Origin: Bradyrhizobium cytisi | GTDB lineage: Bacteria; Pseudomonadota; Alphaproteobacteria; Rhizobiales; Xanthobacteraceae | Assembly: GCF_008123515.1 (NCBI RefSeq) | Contig: NZ_VSSR01000027.1 | Location: 1-64,000 of the forward strand | DNA length: 64,000 nt | Reading direction: 5' to 3' | Shown: positions 7,704-17,007 of the stretch, piece by piece | Numbering within the stretch: position 1 is the stretch's first letter | Layout of the letters: each line of letters begins with the position of its first letter | Notes under the pieces: generated by a model | The model's database searches: none | Told to the model about the DNA's origin: nothing | The model's input: only the letters and a program-made list of their open reading frames with translations | Translations under genes and position numbers: made by a program

Positions 7704-8936
7704 CTAGATACGCGGCTGAATCTTGGTATTTGGCAGTTCAGCCGGTATCAGATCGCCGCCTGTTGTTTCCAATTCTTCGCCCAATCGCGCCTGCGCCGCG
7801 TCTCGGATGCGGGCCGCAATCTGCGGCTCCCGGTCCATCAGGCTGTGCAGGTCGGAAGCGTCGAGCGCAAGCAGGCGGGTCGTTTGCAGCGCAATCACGG
7901 TTGCCGAACGGCGCGATTGCCGCAAGGCGGCGATTTCGCCAAAGAAGTCACCGGCGCCGAGATGGACATGCTTGTGGCGCAGCCTGATCTCCACCTCTCC
8001 ATCCAATATCAAATACATTGAATGCGCGGGCTCGCCGCGACGGGCAATAGTCGTTCCCTTGTCCACCTTCTGCGCGCGGAGGATCTTCATCACATCTGCG
8101 ATCTGCGCAGCAGTTAATTCGCTGAACAAGGGAACCCTCGCCACCAACCCCCAGGTGACGACAAAATCCCTGCGATGCACTTCGTTGGCAAATGCCGTCG
8201 CCACGATACCTACTGGCAGCGCCACCATCAGCAGCCCGACGAAGATCGTCAATCCGGCTATCAGCCGGCCTGCCGCGGTGATCGGTACGGCATCGCCATA
8301 CCCTACCGTTCCGAGCGTCACGATCGCCCACCACATCGCGTCGGGGATGGTGCCGAACCTGTCCGGCTGGGCGGCACCTTCGGCGAGATGCATCAGTGCT
8401 GCCGCGATCAGCGTCGCGCCACATAGAATCACAAAGCAGCCGACCAGCGCCCGACGCTCGGCATAGAGCGCCTCCAGTAACGAGCGCATCGCGGGAGAAT
8501 AGCGAGTGAGCTTGAAGAAGCGTATCAGGCGCAGGACCAGCAGTGCTTTGAAATCGGCCGCTATGAACAGGGGCAGCCAGAATGGCAGCACCGCAGCGAG
8601 ATCGATCAGCCCGGCTGGGCTTGCTGCCAGACGCACGCGTGAACGGATTGCGCCGAACCGGCGCCACCTCGGATGTTCGATCGCCGTCCACAGCCGCGCT
8701 GCATACTCGATCGTGAAGGTGAGCAGGGCAGCATATTCGATCGCCTGGAACGCCTTGGCATACTGGCCTGCCAGCCGCGGCACGGATTCCAGCACGGTCG
8801 CGGCGAGCGTGACAACTATGAGCCCGATCAGTGTCCAGTTCACGACCGCACCGAATTGATCGACGCCGGAGCCCTGATCGAGGATGCCGTATAGACGTTG
8901 ACGAAACTGCGTTCCCTGATGAAGGCGAGACACCAT
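7704..8936 (-). CDS. Cyclic-nucleotide-binding voltage-gated-type potassium channel
   Basis: About 410 residues from the ATG at 8936. A Kv-like membrane domain (about 25-240) holds several hydrophobic helices and the potassium selectivity filter 'TLGTVGYGD'. A C-terminal cyclic-nucleotide-binding domain (about 275-390) follows, with the phosphate-binding cassette 'FFGEIAALRQSRRSATV'. The layout is that of MloK1 from Mesorhizobium. The start sits 22 bp downstream of the ccoS stop on the same strand, so the gene is probably the last one of the fixGHIS operon. An alternative start is the GTG at 8933, better spaced from GGGGAGG. Inner membrane; gates K+ in response to cAMP or a similar ligand. 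Confidence 0.9.
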   Translation of the reverse strand: MVSRLHQGTQFRQRLYGILDQGSGVDQFGAVVNWTLIGLIVVTLAATVLESVPRLAGQYAKAFQAIEYAALLTFTIEYAARLWTAIEHPRWRRFGAIRSRVRLAASPAGLIDLAAVLPFWLPLFIAADFKALLVLRLIRFFKLTRYSPAMRSLLEALYAERRALVGCFVILCGATLIAAALMHLAEGAAQPDRFGTIPDAMWWAIVTLGTVGYGDAVPITAAGRLIAGLTIFVGLLMVALPVGIVATAFANEVHRRDFVVTWGLVARVPLFSELTAAQIADVMKILRAQKVDKGTTIARRGEPAHSMYLILDGEVEIRLRHKHVHLGAGDFFGEIAALRQSRRSATVIALQTTRLLALDASDLHSLMDREPQIAARIRDAAQARLGEELETTGGDLIPAELPNTKIQPRI

Positions 8937-8958
8937 TACCTCCCCGCCGACGACGGCT

Positions 8959-9120
8959 TCAGACCGAGCGATCCTGCGGCGGATCATCATCAGCAATTGC
9001 GCGCCAGGCGGCGCCGTCGAGATCGTCGTACTGGCCGCTGCGGAGCGACCAGAGGAAGGCGACGAGGCCGGCTCCGCCGAGGGCCAGCGCCAGCGGGACG
9101 AGGATGACCAGGATTTCCAT
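8959..9120 (-). CDS. ccoS: cbb3-type oxidase assembly protein CcoS/FixS
   Basis: A 53-residue protein that begins 'MEILVILVPLALALGGAGLV', one membrane helix, followed by 'AFLWSLRSGQYDDLDGAAWR', the hallmark of CcoS. Its ATG overlaps the ccoI stop (TGATG), so the two are translationally coupled. CcoS is needed to fit copper and haem cofactors into the CcoN subunit. Last of the four fixGHIS genes; the potassium channel gene follows after 22 bp. Confidence 0.95.
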   Translation of the reverse strand: MEILVILVPLALALGGAGLVAFLWSLRSGQYDDLDGAAWRAIADDDPPQDRSV

Positions 9121-11309
9121 CACACGATCTCCCGCGAGCCGCTGCGCGCCCGCAGCGAGTTCAGCATAACCAGAATTGAGGATCCGCTCATCGCCGCAGC
9201 CGCGATCAAGGGCGTCACCACGCCGCTGATCGCAACCGGCACGGCCAGCACATTGTAACCGATCGCAAGCCAGAGATTTTGCCGCATCAGATGCAACGCC
9301 TTGCGTGCCGAATCGATGGCGGCGACGACCGGCGCCAGCGGCCGGCCGAGGAAGACGAGGTCGGCGGTGGCCTGGCTAAGATGCGCGGCCGAGATCGGCG
9401 ACATCGAGACATGAGCTGCCGCGAGCGACGGCGCGTCGTTCATGCCGTCACCGACCATCAGCACCTTTGCGCCGCGCTGCTTCAATTCCTCGATCCGCGC
9501 GATCTTGTCGGCCGGCGTGACGCCGGCCCGCCACTCGGCGATGCCGAGCGCATGGGCTGCCGCAATCACAGCGGGCTCGCGATCCCCGGAGAGAATCTCG
9601 ATGCCGATATTGCGGGCCTTCAGCGCCGCGATCACGGCTCGGGCGTCCGGGCGAAGGCCCTGCCGCACGGAGAAGACGACTTTTTCGCTTCCCCTGCTGA
9701 AGGCCACGATGGAGGCCTCGGGATCGAGGTTGTTCCCGCTGACCAACGCTTCTGCGCTGCAGAAGGTTCGACGGCCGAGGCGGATCTCAACGTCGTCGAC
9801 GGTGGCACGCACCCCCTGCCCGGCCTCTTCGACCGCATTGAGGATCGGCGATTTGGCGCCCGCGGCCTGCGCGACGGCAGCCGCGACAGGATGATGGCTC
9901 GACAACGCGAGCCGGCCGGCGAGTTGGAAGATATCGGCGGGAATGTCGGCCGCGTTCGTGACTTCGAGAGCCGGCAGCGTCAGCGTGCCGGTCTTGTCGA
10001 AGATGACATGGTCGACTTCGGCGAGGCGCTCGATGGCATCGCCGGAATTGAGCAGCACGCCGGACTTGAACATCGCGCCCGAGGCGATCGTCTGCACCGT
10101 CGGAATCGCAAGCCCGAGTGCACAAGGACAGGTGATGATGAGGACCGCAACGCCGGTGACGATCGCATCATGCCAGCTCGCGCCGGCGATGACCCAGCCG
10201 AGAATAGTGATGAGCGCGGTCGCATGCACCACCGGTGCGTAGAGCCGCGACGCGCGATCGGCAAGCCGCATGTAGCGCGAGCGCGCCTGGAGCGCGTTGT
10301 CGAGCAGCCGCGTGATCTCGGCGAGCAGCGTGGCTTCCGACGCGGCCGAGACCCGCACCCGCAGCGTGCCGGAAATGTTCATGGAGCCGGCATAGACCGG
10401 CGTGCCGTGCTCGGCCGTGACATAGAGCGTCTCGCCGGTGATCAGGCTCTGATCGATCTCGGAACGTCCCTCGATTACGGTGCCGTCGACGGCGCAGCGC
10501 TCGCCGGGCCGCAAGAGCACGATGTCGCCGGAATGAATCGCGGCGACAGGCACCTGCGAGATTTCATCGGGCCCGACGAACTTGGCCGCAGTCTCCGCCT
10601 TCAGCGCCGCGAGATTGCCCGCGACCGCGCGGGTCCGCCGCCGCATATTCTGGTCGAGGAAACGGCCGACCAACAGGAAAGCCAGCAGCATCATCGCCGC
10701 ATCGAAATAGGCGTGCTCGGCGTGGTGGACGGTCTCGACCACGGACATGCCGAGCGCGAGGCACACGCCGATCGAGATCGGCACGTCCATGTTGGTGGTC
10801 TTGTTCGACAGCGCGCGCCAGGCCGAGCGGAAGAACGGCTGGCCGGCATAGGCCGCCGCCGGCAGCGCGACCAGCGCCGAGAGCCAGTGGAAGAAGTCGC
10901 GCTGCTCGGGCAGCATGTCCGAGACATTGCCGGACCATACCGGGATCGACAGCATCATCACGTTCATGGTGGCGAACGCAGCAACGCCGAGGCAGCGGAG
11001 CAGTAAGCGCCCTTCCGCGACCTCGCTCGCTTCCGCGCTCTCGGTCTCGTACGGATAGGCCTTGTAGCCGAGCTCCTCGAGCCGATCGATGAAGCGGCCA
11101 GGGTCGAGCGTGCCCTCTTTCCATTCCAGCGCGACGCGCCGGTCGGTGAGGTTCAGCCGCGCAAGCGTGACATCAGGAATGGCCGACAGGCTGCGCTCGA
11201 TCTTGGCCATGCAACCGGCGCAGTGAACGCCCTCGACCGCGAGGTCGATGTGCTGAAGGCCCGCGCCTGCGGCGCGGACATAGTGAGAGAAATCGCGTGT
11301 CATCTGCAT
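9120..11309 (-). CDS. ccoI: Copper-transporting P-type ATPase CcoI/FixI
   Basis: 729 residues. An N-terminal metal-binding domain (about 18-85) carries 'GVHCAGCMAKIE'. Eight membrane segments follow, with 'ITCPCALGLAIP' as the CPC copper site, the phosphorylation motif 'DKTGTLT', and the hinge 'MVGDGMNDAPSLAAA'. It is the P1B-type ATPase that supplies copper for cbb3 oxidase assembly. The length matches FixI. The gene starts 9 bp after ccoH and overlaps ccoS, in the fixGHIS operon driven from the FixK-type box at 13341. Confidence 0.96.
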   Translation of the reverse strand: MQMTRDFSHYVRAAGAGLQHIDLAVEGVHCAGCMAKIERSLSAIPDVTLARLNLTDRRVALEWKEGTLDPGRFIDRLEELGYKAYPYETESAEASEVAEGRLLLRCLGVAAFATMNVMMLSIPVWSGNVSDMLPEQRDFFHWLSALVALPAAAYAGQPFFRSAWRALSNKTTNMDVPISIGVCLALGMSVVETVHHAEHAYFDAAMMLLAFLLVGRFLDQNMRRRTRAVAGNLAALKAETAAKFVGPDEISQVPVAAIHSGDIVLLRPGERCAVDGTVIEGRSEIDQSLITGETLYVTAEHGTPVYAGSMNISGTLRVRVSAASEATLLAEITRLLDNALQARSRYMRLADRASRLYAPVVHATALITILGWVIAGASWHDAIVTGVAVLIITCPCALGLAIPTVQTIASGAMFKSGVLLNSGDAIERLAEVDHVIFDKTGTLTLPALEVTNAADIPADIFQLAGRLALSSHHPVAAAVAQAAGAKSPILNAVEEAGQGVRATVDDVEIRLGRRTFCSAEALVSGNNLDPEASIVAFSRGSEKVVFSVRQGLRPDARAVIAALKARNIGIEILSGDREPAVIAAAHALGIAEWRAGVTPADKIARIEELKQRGAKVLMVGDGMNDAPSLAAAHVSMSPISAAHLSQATADLVFLGRPLAPVVAAIDSARKALHLMRQNLWLAIGYNVLAVPVAISGVVTPLIAAAAMSGSSILVMLNSLRARSGSREIV

Positions 11310-11318
11310 GGTGGGATC

Positions 11319-11804
11319 TCAGTTCAGGATCACGCGGTTACGCGACAGGAACACGCGGTCGCCCTTGGCATCGCCCTCGATGACGAGATCCCACTGACCC
11401 GGCGCGACCGATGCGGCATCGCCGCGATAGATGCCGCTGCCGGCCTCGGATAGCTCGACCGCGAGGTCCGCGCGCTTATCGGTCGGCCGCTCCAGCCGGC
11501 CCTCGAATTTCAATCCGGTCAGAGGCTGGCCCGCCGCATCGCGCGCGTCGAGCTGGAGCACGGCGTGGCCGTCGGCGCGCCGCTCGATATGCGCACTGAC
11601 TTTCCAGTTGCGCGCGACCTGGTCCTGTGCCGCCGAGATCTCGCGATCGTAAGTGAGGCCCGCGGCATACGGGCTGTCGACGTCGGTGCCGGGCAGCGTC
11701 GCGATCGCGAGCTTCATCATCGTGACGTTGACGCCGATGACGACGCCGAAAAAGGCGACCAGCATCAGGAACACCTTGGTTCCGGTCAGCGGCTTGGTGG
11801 CCAT
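11319..11804 (-). CDS. ccoH: cbb3 oxidase assembly protein CcoH/FixH
   Basis: 161 residues. One N-terminal membrane helix ('VFLMLVAFFGVVIGVNVTMM') is followed by a periplasmic beta-rich domain ending 'GQWDLVIEGDAKGDRVFLSRNRVIL', the FixH pattern. AGGAG precedes the ATG. FixH stabilises oxidase assembly intermediates together with FixI. It lies 15 bp after ccoG and 9 bp before ccoI. Confidence 0.94.
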   Translation of the reverse strand: MATKPLTGTKVFLMLVAFFGVVIGVNVTMMKLAIATLPGTDVDSPYAAGLTYDREISAAQDQVARNWKVSAHIERRADGHAVLQLDARDAAGQPLTGLKFEGRLERPTDKRADLAVELSEAGSGIYRGDAASVAPGQWDLVIEGDAKGDRVFLSRNRVILN

Positions 11805-11819
11805 GGCAATCTCCTGGTG

Positions 11820-13286
11820 TTACGGCGAGACGAAATTGTCGGTGGTGGTGGCAACCTCGCCGAGCCCGATGTCGGTGACGTGGAAGCGCACGGGGATCGA
11901 TTTCTCCGGATTGCTGTCGGCTGGGGCGGTGACGAGCAGCCGCAGCTCGCTGGTGCTATCGCGCGGGATCACGATCACCGGCCTATCCGGCGTCACGGAA
12001 TCGGCACCGACGACATGTATGGTTAGATTAGCCGGGCCGTCCGCATCGATCGCGACGACACGATCATAACCGCTCTTGTTGAGCAGCCGCACCGTATAGG
12101 CGTTTCGAATCGAACCGTCGCTGAGCTTGACCGCGACCGGGTTGCGGTCGTGCAGCACGTTGAGGTCGAGCAGAGTGCGGGTCGCCAGCACGTAGAGCAT
12201 GATGCCGCCAACGGCCGCGATGATCGCACTGTAGGCGATGGTGCGAGCGCGGACGATGCGATAGATCGGCGCCTTTCCGTCCAGGCGGCGCTGGATGTTG
12301 ATGTCGTTGTCATAGCCGATCAGCCGCTTCGGTCGGCCGATCCTGGTCATCACGTTGTCGCAGGCGTCGATGCAGAGCCCGCACTGGATGCATTCGAGCT
12401 GCGGCCCGTTGCGGATGTCAATGCCGGTCGGGCAGACCGCGACGCATTGATAGCAGTCGACGCAGTCGCCGACATGCTTGCCGAGTGCGCGCAGCTCCGC
12501 GGCCTTCTTCACCGAGGTGCGCTTCTCGCCGCGATCGTATCGGTAGGTGACGTTGAGCGCCCACTCATCGGTGAGCGCGGCCTGGATGCGGGGCCACGGG
12601 CACATATACGTGCAGACCTGCTCGCGCATGAAGCCGGCGAGCACATATGTCGTCGCCGTCAGAATGCCGATCCAGATATAGGCGATCATTGGCGCCTGGA
12701 ACGTGAGAAGCTGCTTCACCAGCGTCGGCGCATCGTTGAAATAGAGCACCCAGGCGCCGCCCGTCCACCAGGCGATCATCAGCCAGATCGCATGCTTGAG
12801 GGCGATGTCGGAGACGCGCTTGAGCGTCAGCGCACCGCCCGCCTTGTCCTTGCGCATCCGCTCGCGGCGGTCGCCTTCGACGAAGCGCTCGACGGCGTAG
12901 AATAGGTCGGTCCAGACCGTCTGCGGGCAGAGATAGCCGCACCAGATGCGGCCACCGACCGAGTTCATCAGGAACAGCGCCACCGCGGCTACGATCAGCA
13001 GGCCCGTGAAGTAATAGACCTCCTGCGGCCACAGCTCGATGAAGAAGAAGTAGAAGCGGCTGTTGGGAAGATCGACCAGCACCGCCTGGCTGGGCGCGCC
13101 GAGGCCGCGGTTCCAGCGCACGAAGGGCAGGAAGTAATAGACCCCGAGGCAGAACGCCATGAGGCCCCATTTGATCCGGCGGAAGGTCCCGGAGGTGCTC
13201 TGGGGGTACACCTTCTTCTGGGCCACAAAGAGCGGTCCGTTATCGTCGTCCGATGTGAGCTCGTTCGGGTTCACGGTCTTGTTCAT
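11820..13286 (-). CDS. ccoG: cbb3 oxidase accessory iron-sulfur protein CcoG/FixG
   Basis: 488 residues with about five membrane spans. 'GYLCPQTVW' and the two ferredoxin-like clusters 'CVDCYQCVAVCPTGIDIR' and 'CIQCGLCIDACDNVM' would bind two 4Fe-4S centres. The C-terminal 110 residues form an Ig-like periplasmic domain. FixG is a membrane cupric reductase needed for cbb3 copper delivery. First gene of fixGHIS. A perfect FixK-type box (13341-13354) lies about 61 bp upstream of the ATG. Confidence 0.96.
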   Translation of the reverse strand: MNKTVNPNELTSDDDNGPLFVAQKKVYPQSTSGTFRRIKWGLMAFCLGVYYFLPFVRWNRGLGAPSQAVLVDLPNSRFYFFFIELWPQEVYYFTGLLIVAAVALFLMNSVGGRIWCGYLCPQTVWTDLFYAVERFVEGDRRERMRKDKAGGALTLKRVSDIALKHAIWLMIAWWTGGAWVLYFNDAPTLVKQLLTFQAPMIAYIWIGILTATTYVLAGFMREQVCTYMCPWPRIQAALTDEWALNVTYRYDRGEKRTSVKKAAELRALGKHVGDCVDCYQCVAVCPTGIDIRNGPQLECIQCGLCIDACDNVMTRIGRPKRLIGYDNDINIQRRLDGKAPIYRIVRARTIAYSAIIAAVGGIMLYVLATRTLLDLNVLHDRNPVAVKLSDGSIRNAYTVRLLNKSGYDRVVAIDADGPANLTIHVVGADSVTPDRPVIVIPRDSTSELRLLVTAPADSNPEKSIPVRFHVTDIGLGEVATTTDNFVSP

Positions 13287-13340
13287 CGCCTGGGACTTCT
13301 CGAGGTGCGATTCAACCTAGCCCCGACCACGCCGCGTCAG

Positions 13341-13354
13341 TTGATCCAGCTCAA
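13341..13354. promoter_or_regulatory. FixK box of the fixGHIS operon
   Basis: TTGATCCAGCTCAA matches TTGA-N6-TCAA perfectly, centred about 61 bp upstream of the ccoG start. fixGHIS is an established FixK2 target in Bradyrhizobium. Confidence 0.8.
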
Positions 13355-13380
13355 GCGGGGGAGTTTCTGTTCGCCCCCGC
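13355..13380 (-). terminator. Possible hairpin terminator after fixNOQP
   Basis: GCGGGGG and CCCCCGC arms flank a loop of about 12 bases, just downstream of the ccoP stop and just before the fixGHIS box. There is no T-tract, so it may slow or end transcription only partly. Confidence 0.4.
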
Positions 13381-13387
13381 CCCTCAA

Positions 13388-14263
13388 CTATTTTCCCCCG
13401 CCCAGGGAGTGGACGTAGACCGCCATTGCCTTAATGGTGGAAGGATCAAGCCGTCCTTCCCAGGCCGGCATGACGCCGGCGCGGCCCTGGCTAATGGTCT
13501 CGATCAGGGTCGCCTCGTCCGAGCCGTAGAGCCAGATCTTGTCGGTCAAATTGGGAGCACCGAGCTCCGGGTTGCCCTTGCCGCCATCGCCATGGCAGGC
13601 GGCGCAATTGTCCGCAAAGATCTTCTCGCCCTTTGCAGCGTCAAAACCCTTCCGGGTCGAGAGGCCCGACAGCAAGCGCACGTAATTGGCGACCGTGACG
13701 ATCTCGTCGCCCTTCAGCACGCCGTCCTTGCCGAAGGCGAGCATCTGGCCTTCATGGGTCTTGGCATGACCGGAGCGGGCGCCGAACTGGATGGTCTGCA
13801 TGATCTGGTCGAGCGTCCCGCCCCACAGCCAGTCGTCGTCGTTCAGGTTCGGATAGCCCTTGGCGCCGGCGCCGCCGGAGCCGTGGCACGGGGCGCAATT
13901 GTCGCCGAACACCGTCTTGCCCTTGGCGCGCGCGAGCGCCAGCAAGGCCGGATCCTTCTCGATGTCGGCGAGCGAGGCCGCGCCCAACGCCGCCATCTTG
14001 TCGCCCCTGATCTTCTCGAGATTGGCGAGCTCGACCGCGACGTCGGCGCGCGTCGAGTAGCCGAACAGTCCTGTCGTGTTGCTGGAGATCAGTGGCCAGG
14101 CCGGATAGACGATCCAGTAGCCGATCGCCCAGACGATGGTGAGATAGAACGTGATCACCCACCAGCGCGGCAGCGGCGTGTTGAGCTCCTTGATGCCGTC
14201 CCATTCGTGCCCTGTCGTGGATCTGCCGGAAACGGAGTCGAATTCGCCATGATGTTCGGTCAT
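13388..14263 (-). CDS. ccoP: cbb3 cytochrome c oxidase subunit III (dihaem cytochrome c) CcoP/FixP
   Basis: 291 residues. An N-terminal anchor with 'PLPRWWVITFYLTIVWAIGYW' is followed by two cytochrome c domains carrying 'CAPCHG' (about 133) and 'CAACHG' (about 220) haem sites. Dihaem FixP passes electrons to the CcoN centre from the periplasmic side. A GGAGGAG site formed inside the end of ccoQ precedes the ATG. It is the last gene of fixNOQP. Confidence 0.96.
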   Translation of the reverse strand: MTEHHGEFDSVSGRSTTGHEWDGIKELNTPLPRWWVITFYLTIVWAIGYWIVYPAWPLISSNTTGLFGYSTRADVAVELANLEKIRGDKMAALGAASLADIEKDPALLALARAKGKTVFGDNCAPCHGSGGAGAKGYPNLNDDDWLWGGTLDQIMQTIQFGARSGHAKTHEGQMLAFGKDGVLKGDEIVTVANYVRLLSGLSTRKGFDAAKGEKIFADNCAACHGDGGKGNPELGAPNLTDKIWLYGSDEATLIETISQGRAGVMPAWEGRLDPSTIKAMAVYVHSLGGGK

Positions 14264-14269
14264 GATGTC

Positions 14270-14434
14270 TTACTCCTCCCGCAGCGGCAGCTGTGCCGCT
14301 TTGTCGAACTCAGCCTTGTTGCGGGGCCAAAATGCGTAGGCGATGATCGCGAGAAAGATCGCGACGAAGACCGGCGTCCAGATCGTGGTCACGAGACCGG
14401 ACGCGAGATTATCGAGTGTCAGGATGGCTTTCAT
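14270..14434 (-). CDS. ccoQ: cbb3 oxidase subunit CcoQ/FixQ
   Basis: A 54-residue protein with one helix ('TPVFVAIFLAIIAYAFWP') followed by the CcoQ signature 'FWPRNKAEFDKAAQLPL'. It stabilises the oxidase complex. It sits 14 bp downstream of ccoO and 6 bp ahead of ccoP. Confidence 0.94.
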   Translation of the reverse strand: MKAILTLDNLASGLVTTIWTPVFVAIFLAIIAYAFWPRNKAEFDKAAQLPLREE

Positions 14435-14448
14435 CGGTGGATGCCTTC

Positions 14449-15183
14449 TCAGCGAAGATTGGCTTTCTCGTTGTAGAGCTTGAAGTCGACCAGCGTACCG
14501 AGCATCTGCAAATACGCGATCAGCGCGTCCATCTCGGTCGGCGTTCCGGTCTTGCCGTCGAAATTGCGCACGACGGCCTTGGCGTAGCGTTTGGTGAAGG
14601 CATCGGTGCCGGCATTGTCAGGATCGGCCTGGGCCTTCATGTCGGCGGCCGCGTTGGCGATCTGGTCGTCGGTATAGGGAACGCCGACGGCCCGCAGCGT
14701 ACGCATGTGGTCGGCAATCGTGCTGGGATCGACCTCGGTTGAACTGAGGAACGGGTAGCCCGGCATCACCGATTGCGGCACGATCGCGCGCGGATTGGTC
14801 ATATGGGTCACGTGCCAGTCGTCGGAATATTTGGCGCCGACGCGGGCAAGGTCAGGACCGGTGCGCTTCGAGCCCCATTGGAACGGATGGTCGAACATGC
14901 TTTCGGCGGCGAGCGAGAAGTGGCCGTAGCGCTCGACCTCGTCACGCAGCGGCCGGATCATCTGCGAATGACAGAGATAGCAGCCTTCGCGGACGTAGAC
15001 ATTGCGGCCCGCCAGCTCCAGCGGCGTGTACGGCCTGATGCCGTCGACTACCTCGATCGTGCTTTTGAGGTAGAACAGCGGCGTGATCTCGACGAGACCG
15101 CCGATCGCGATCACCAGCAAAATGCCGACGACCAGGATGATCGAGTTCTTTTCGAAGACTTGGTGGCGTGTCCAGAACGACAT
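14449..15183 (-). CDS. ccoO: cbb3 cytochrome c oxidase subunit II (monohaem cytochrome c) CcoO/FixO
   Basis: 244 residues. An N-terminal anchor ('SIILVVGILLVIAIGGLVEI') precedes one haem c site, 'EGCYLCHSQMIRPLRDE' (about 72). 'HMTNPRAIVPQSVMPGYPFL' supplies the methionine-ligand region. FixO carries electrons between FixP and FixN. A GAGGAGC ribosome site precedes the ATG; the ccoN stop is 10 bp upstream. Confidence 0.96.
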   Translation of the reverse strand: MSFWTRHQVFEKNSIILVVGILLVIAIGGLVEITPLFYLKSTIEVVDGIRPYTPLELAGRNVYVREGCYLCHSQMIRPLRDEVERYGHFSLAAESMFDHPFQWGSKRTGPDLARVGAKYSDDWHVTHMTNPRAIVPQSVMPGYPFLSSTEVDPSTIADHMRTLRAVGVPYTDDQIANAAADMKAQADPDNAGTDAFTKRYAKAVVRNFDGKTGTPTEMDALIAYLQMLGTLVDFKLYNEKANLR

Positions 15184-15193
15184 GGGAAGCTCC

Positions 15194-16843
15194 TCATTCC
15201 GCCGGCTGAAGAGCGACGGGCATCTGGACTTCCTGTTCGCCTGTGCGAACCGTCATCCAGAGATTGTAGGCCATGATCAGCGCACCGATCAGGAACAGCG
15301 CGCCGCCGGCGGCGCGGATGACGTAGAAGGGGTGCATCGCCTCGACGGTCTCGATGAAGGAATATTCGAGGAAGCCGAGCGAGGTGTAGGCGCGCCACAT
15401 CAGGCCCTGTAGGATGCCGGATACCCACATCGCCGAGATGTAGAGAACGATGCCGAGAGTGGCGATCCAGAAGTGCCAGTTGACGAGCTTCAGGCTGTAG
15501 AGGCCCTTGCGATTCCAGACCCACGGCACCATGCAGTACAGCGCGCCGAAGGAGACGAAACCGACCCAGCCGAGCGCACCGGAATGCACGTGGCCGATGG
15601 TCCAGTCGGTGTAGTGGCTGAGTGAATTGACCACCTTGATCGACATCATCGGTCCCTCGAAGGTCGACATGCCGTAGAAGGCGACGGAGACGACGAGCAT
15701 GCGCAGCACAGGGTCGGTGCGCAGCTTGTCCCAGGCGCCCGACAGCGTCATCAGGCCGTTGATCATGCCGCCCCATGAGGGCATCCACAGCATGATCGAG
15801 AAGGTCATGCCGAGCGTCTGCGTCCAATCCGGCAATGCCGTGTAGTGCAGATGGTGCGGACCTGCCCAGATGTAGAGGAAGATCAGGGCCCAGAAATGGA
15901 TGATCGACAGCCGGTAGGAATAGATCGGCCGCTCCGCTCGCTTCGGAATGAAGTAGTACATGATGGCGAGGAAGCCCGCGGTCAGGAAGAAGCCGACCGC
16001 GTTGTGGCCATACCACCACTGGAACATGGCATCCTGGATGCCGCCCCAAGCAATGTAGGATTTCGAGCCGAAGAACGACACCGGTAGCGCCGGGTTGTTG
16101 CCGAGATGCAGAACCGCGATCGTCACGATGAAGGCGAGATAGAACCAGTTCGCCACGAAGATGTGCGGCTCCTTGCGCTTGATGATGGTGCCGAGGAAGA
16201 CCAGCAGATAGGTGACCCAGACGATGGTAAGCCAGAGGTCGGCGTACCATTCCGGCTCGGCATATTCCTTGGATTGGGTGACGCCGAGCAGATAGCCCGT
16301 GCCGGCGATGAGGATGAAATAATTGTAGCCGAGCACGACGAACCAGGGCGCGAGGTCGCCGACCAGCCGCGCGCGGCAGGACTTCTGCACGACGTAGAAG
16401 GATGTCGCGATCAGGACGTTGCCGCCGAAGGCGAAGATCACGGCGGAGGTGTGCAGCGGCCGCAATCGGCCGAATTGAATCCAGGGCAGGTCGAAGTTCA
16501 GCGCGGGCCAGGCCAGCTGCGAGGCGATGATGAGCCCGACCAGGAAGCCCGCGATGCCCCAGACCATCGCCATGACGGCGGAGAACTTGATCGGGCCCAT
16601 GTTGTAGTTGGGACGACCATTGATCTCCGCAGGTGGCAGCGCCGCCGGACGATCGTAATAGCAGTTGACGATGAAGAACACCGCGGCCAGACTCGCTGCC
16701 GCACTCAGTCCGGCGTGAAAGGCGAACGGCGCGTCGAGCGCCTTGGCCGAGGCGATCAAGCATAGGAAGGCAGTGACCGCGAACAACGCCGCTAGGCCGC
16801 TTTCACCTGACGTCATGGACTTGGAGATGGAGGGCTGGGGCAT
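15194..16843 (-). CDS. ccoN: cbb3 cytochrome c oxidase catalytic subunit I CcoN/FixN
   Basis: 549 residues from the ATG at 16843 (protein begins 'MPQPSISKSMTSGESGLAAL'); further upstream in-frame codons run through the promoter and are not used. The haem-copper oxidase fold has about 12 membrane helices, with 'WWYGHNAVGFFLTAGFLAIMYY' carrying the active-site histidine and cross-linked tyrosine region, and 'YTDWTIGHVHSGALGW' further on. It reduces O2 with high affinity, which supports respiration in microaerobic or nodule conditions. A perfect FixK box lies 64 bp upstream. Confidence 0.97.
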   Translation of the reverse strand: MPQPSISKSMTSGESGLAALFAVTAFLCLIASAKALDAPFAFHAGLSAAASLAAVFFIVNCYYDRPAALPPAEINGRPNYNMGPIKFSAVMAMVWGIAGFLVGLIIASQLAWPALNFDLPWIQFGRLRPLHTSAVIFAFGGNVLIATSFYVVQKSCRARLVGDLAPWFVVLGYNYFILIAGTGYLLGVTQSKEYAEPEWYADLWLTIVWVTYLLVFLGTIIKRKEPHIFVANWFYLAFIVTIAVLHLGNNPALPVSFFGSKSYIAWGGIQDAMFQWWYGHNAVGFFLTAGFLAIMYYFIPKRAERPIYSYRLSIIHFWALIFLYIWAGPHHLHYTALPDWTQTLGMTFSIMLWMPSWGGMINGLMTLSGAWDKLRTDPVLRMLVVSVAFYGMSTFEGPMMSIKVVNSLSHYTDWTIGHVHSGALGWVGFVSFGALYCMVPWVWNRKGLYSLKLVNWHFWIATLGIVLYISAMWVSGILQGLMWRAYTSLGFLEYSFIETVEAMHPFYVIRAAGGALFLIGALIMAYNLWMTVRTGEQEVQMPVALQPAE

Positions 16844-16900
16844 CGCGGATTCTCTCTGAAAGAACACGCCGCCAGAAACCACATTCACCCTCGCGGAGAA

Positions 16901-16914
16901 TTGATTGAGATCAA
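16901..16914. promoter_or_regulatory. FixK box of the fixNOQP operon
   Basis: TTGATTGAGATCAA is a perfect FNR/FixK palindrome (TTGAT-N4-ATCAA), centred about 64 bp upstream of ccoN. FixK2 control of fixNOQP is established in Bradyrhizobium. Confidence 0.88.
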
Positions 16915-17007
16915 GATGGTCTTTGGTTCTTCGTATGGCGGTATTTTCTTGGGAACGGCTCCGTACATTTACGGCGCAGCCAGATGAAGTGCTCCTGCTG
17001 CCCCACG

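Noticed and set aside
9279..11006. 575-codon plus-strand ORF
   Set aside because: Antisense to ccoI, which has every P-type ATPase motif; the plus-strand product is charged low-complexity sequence.
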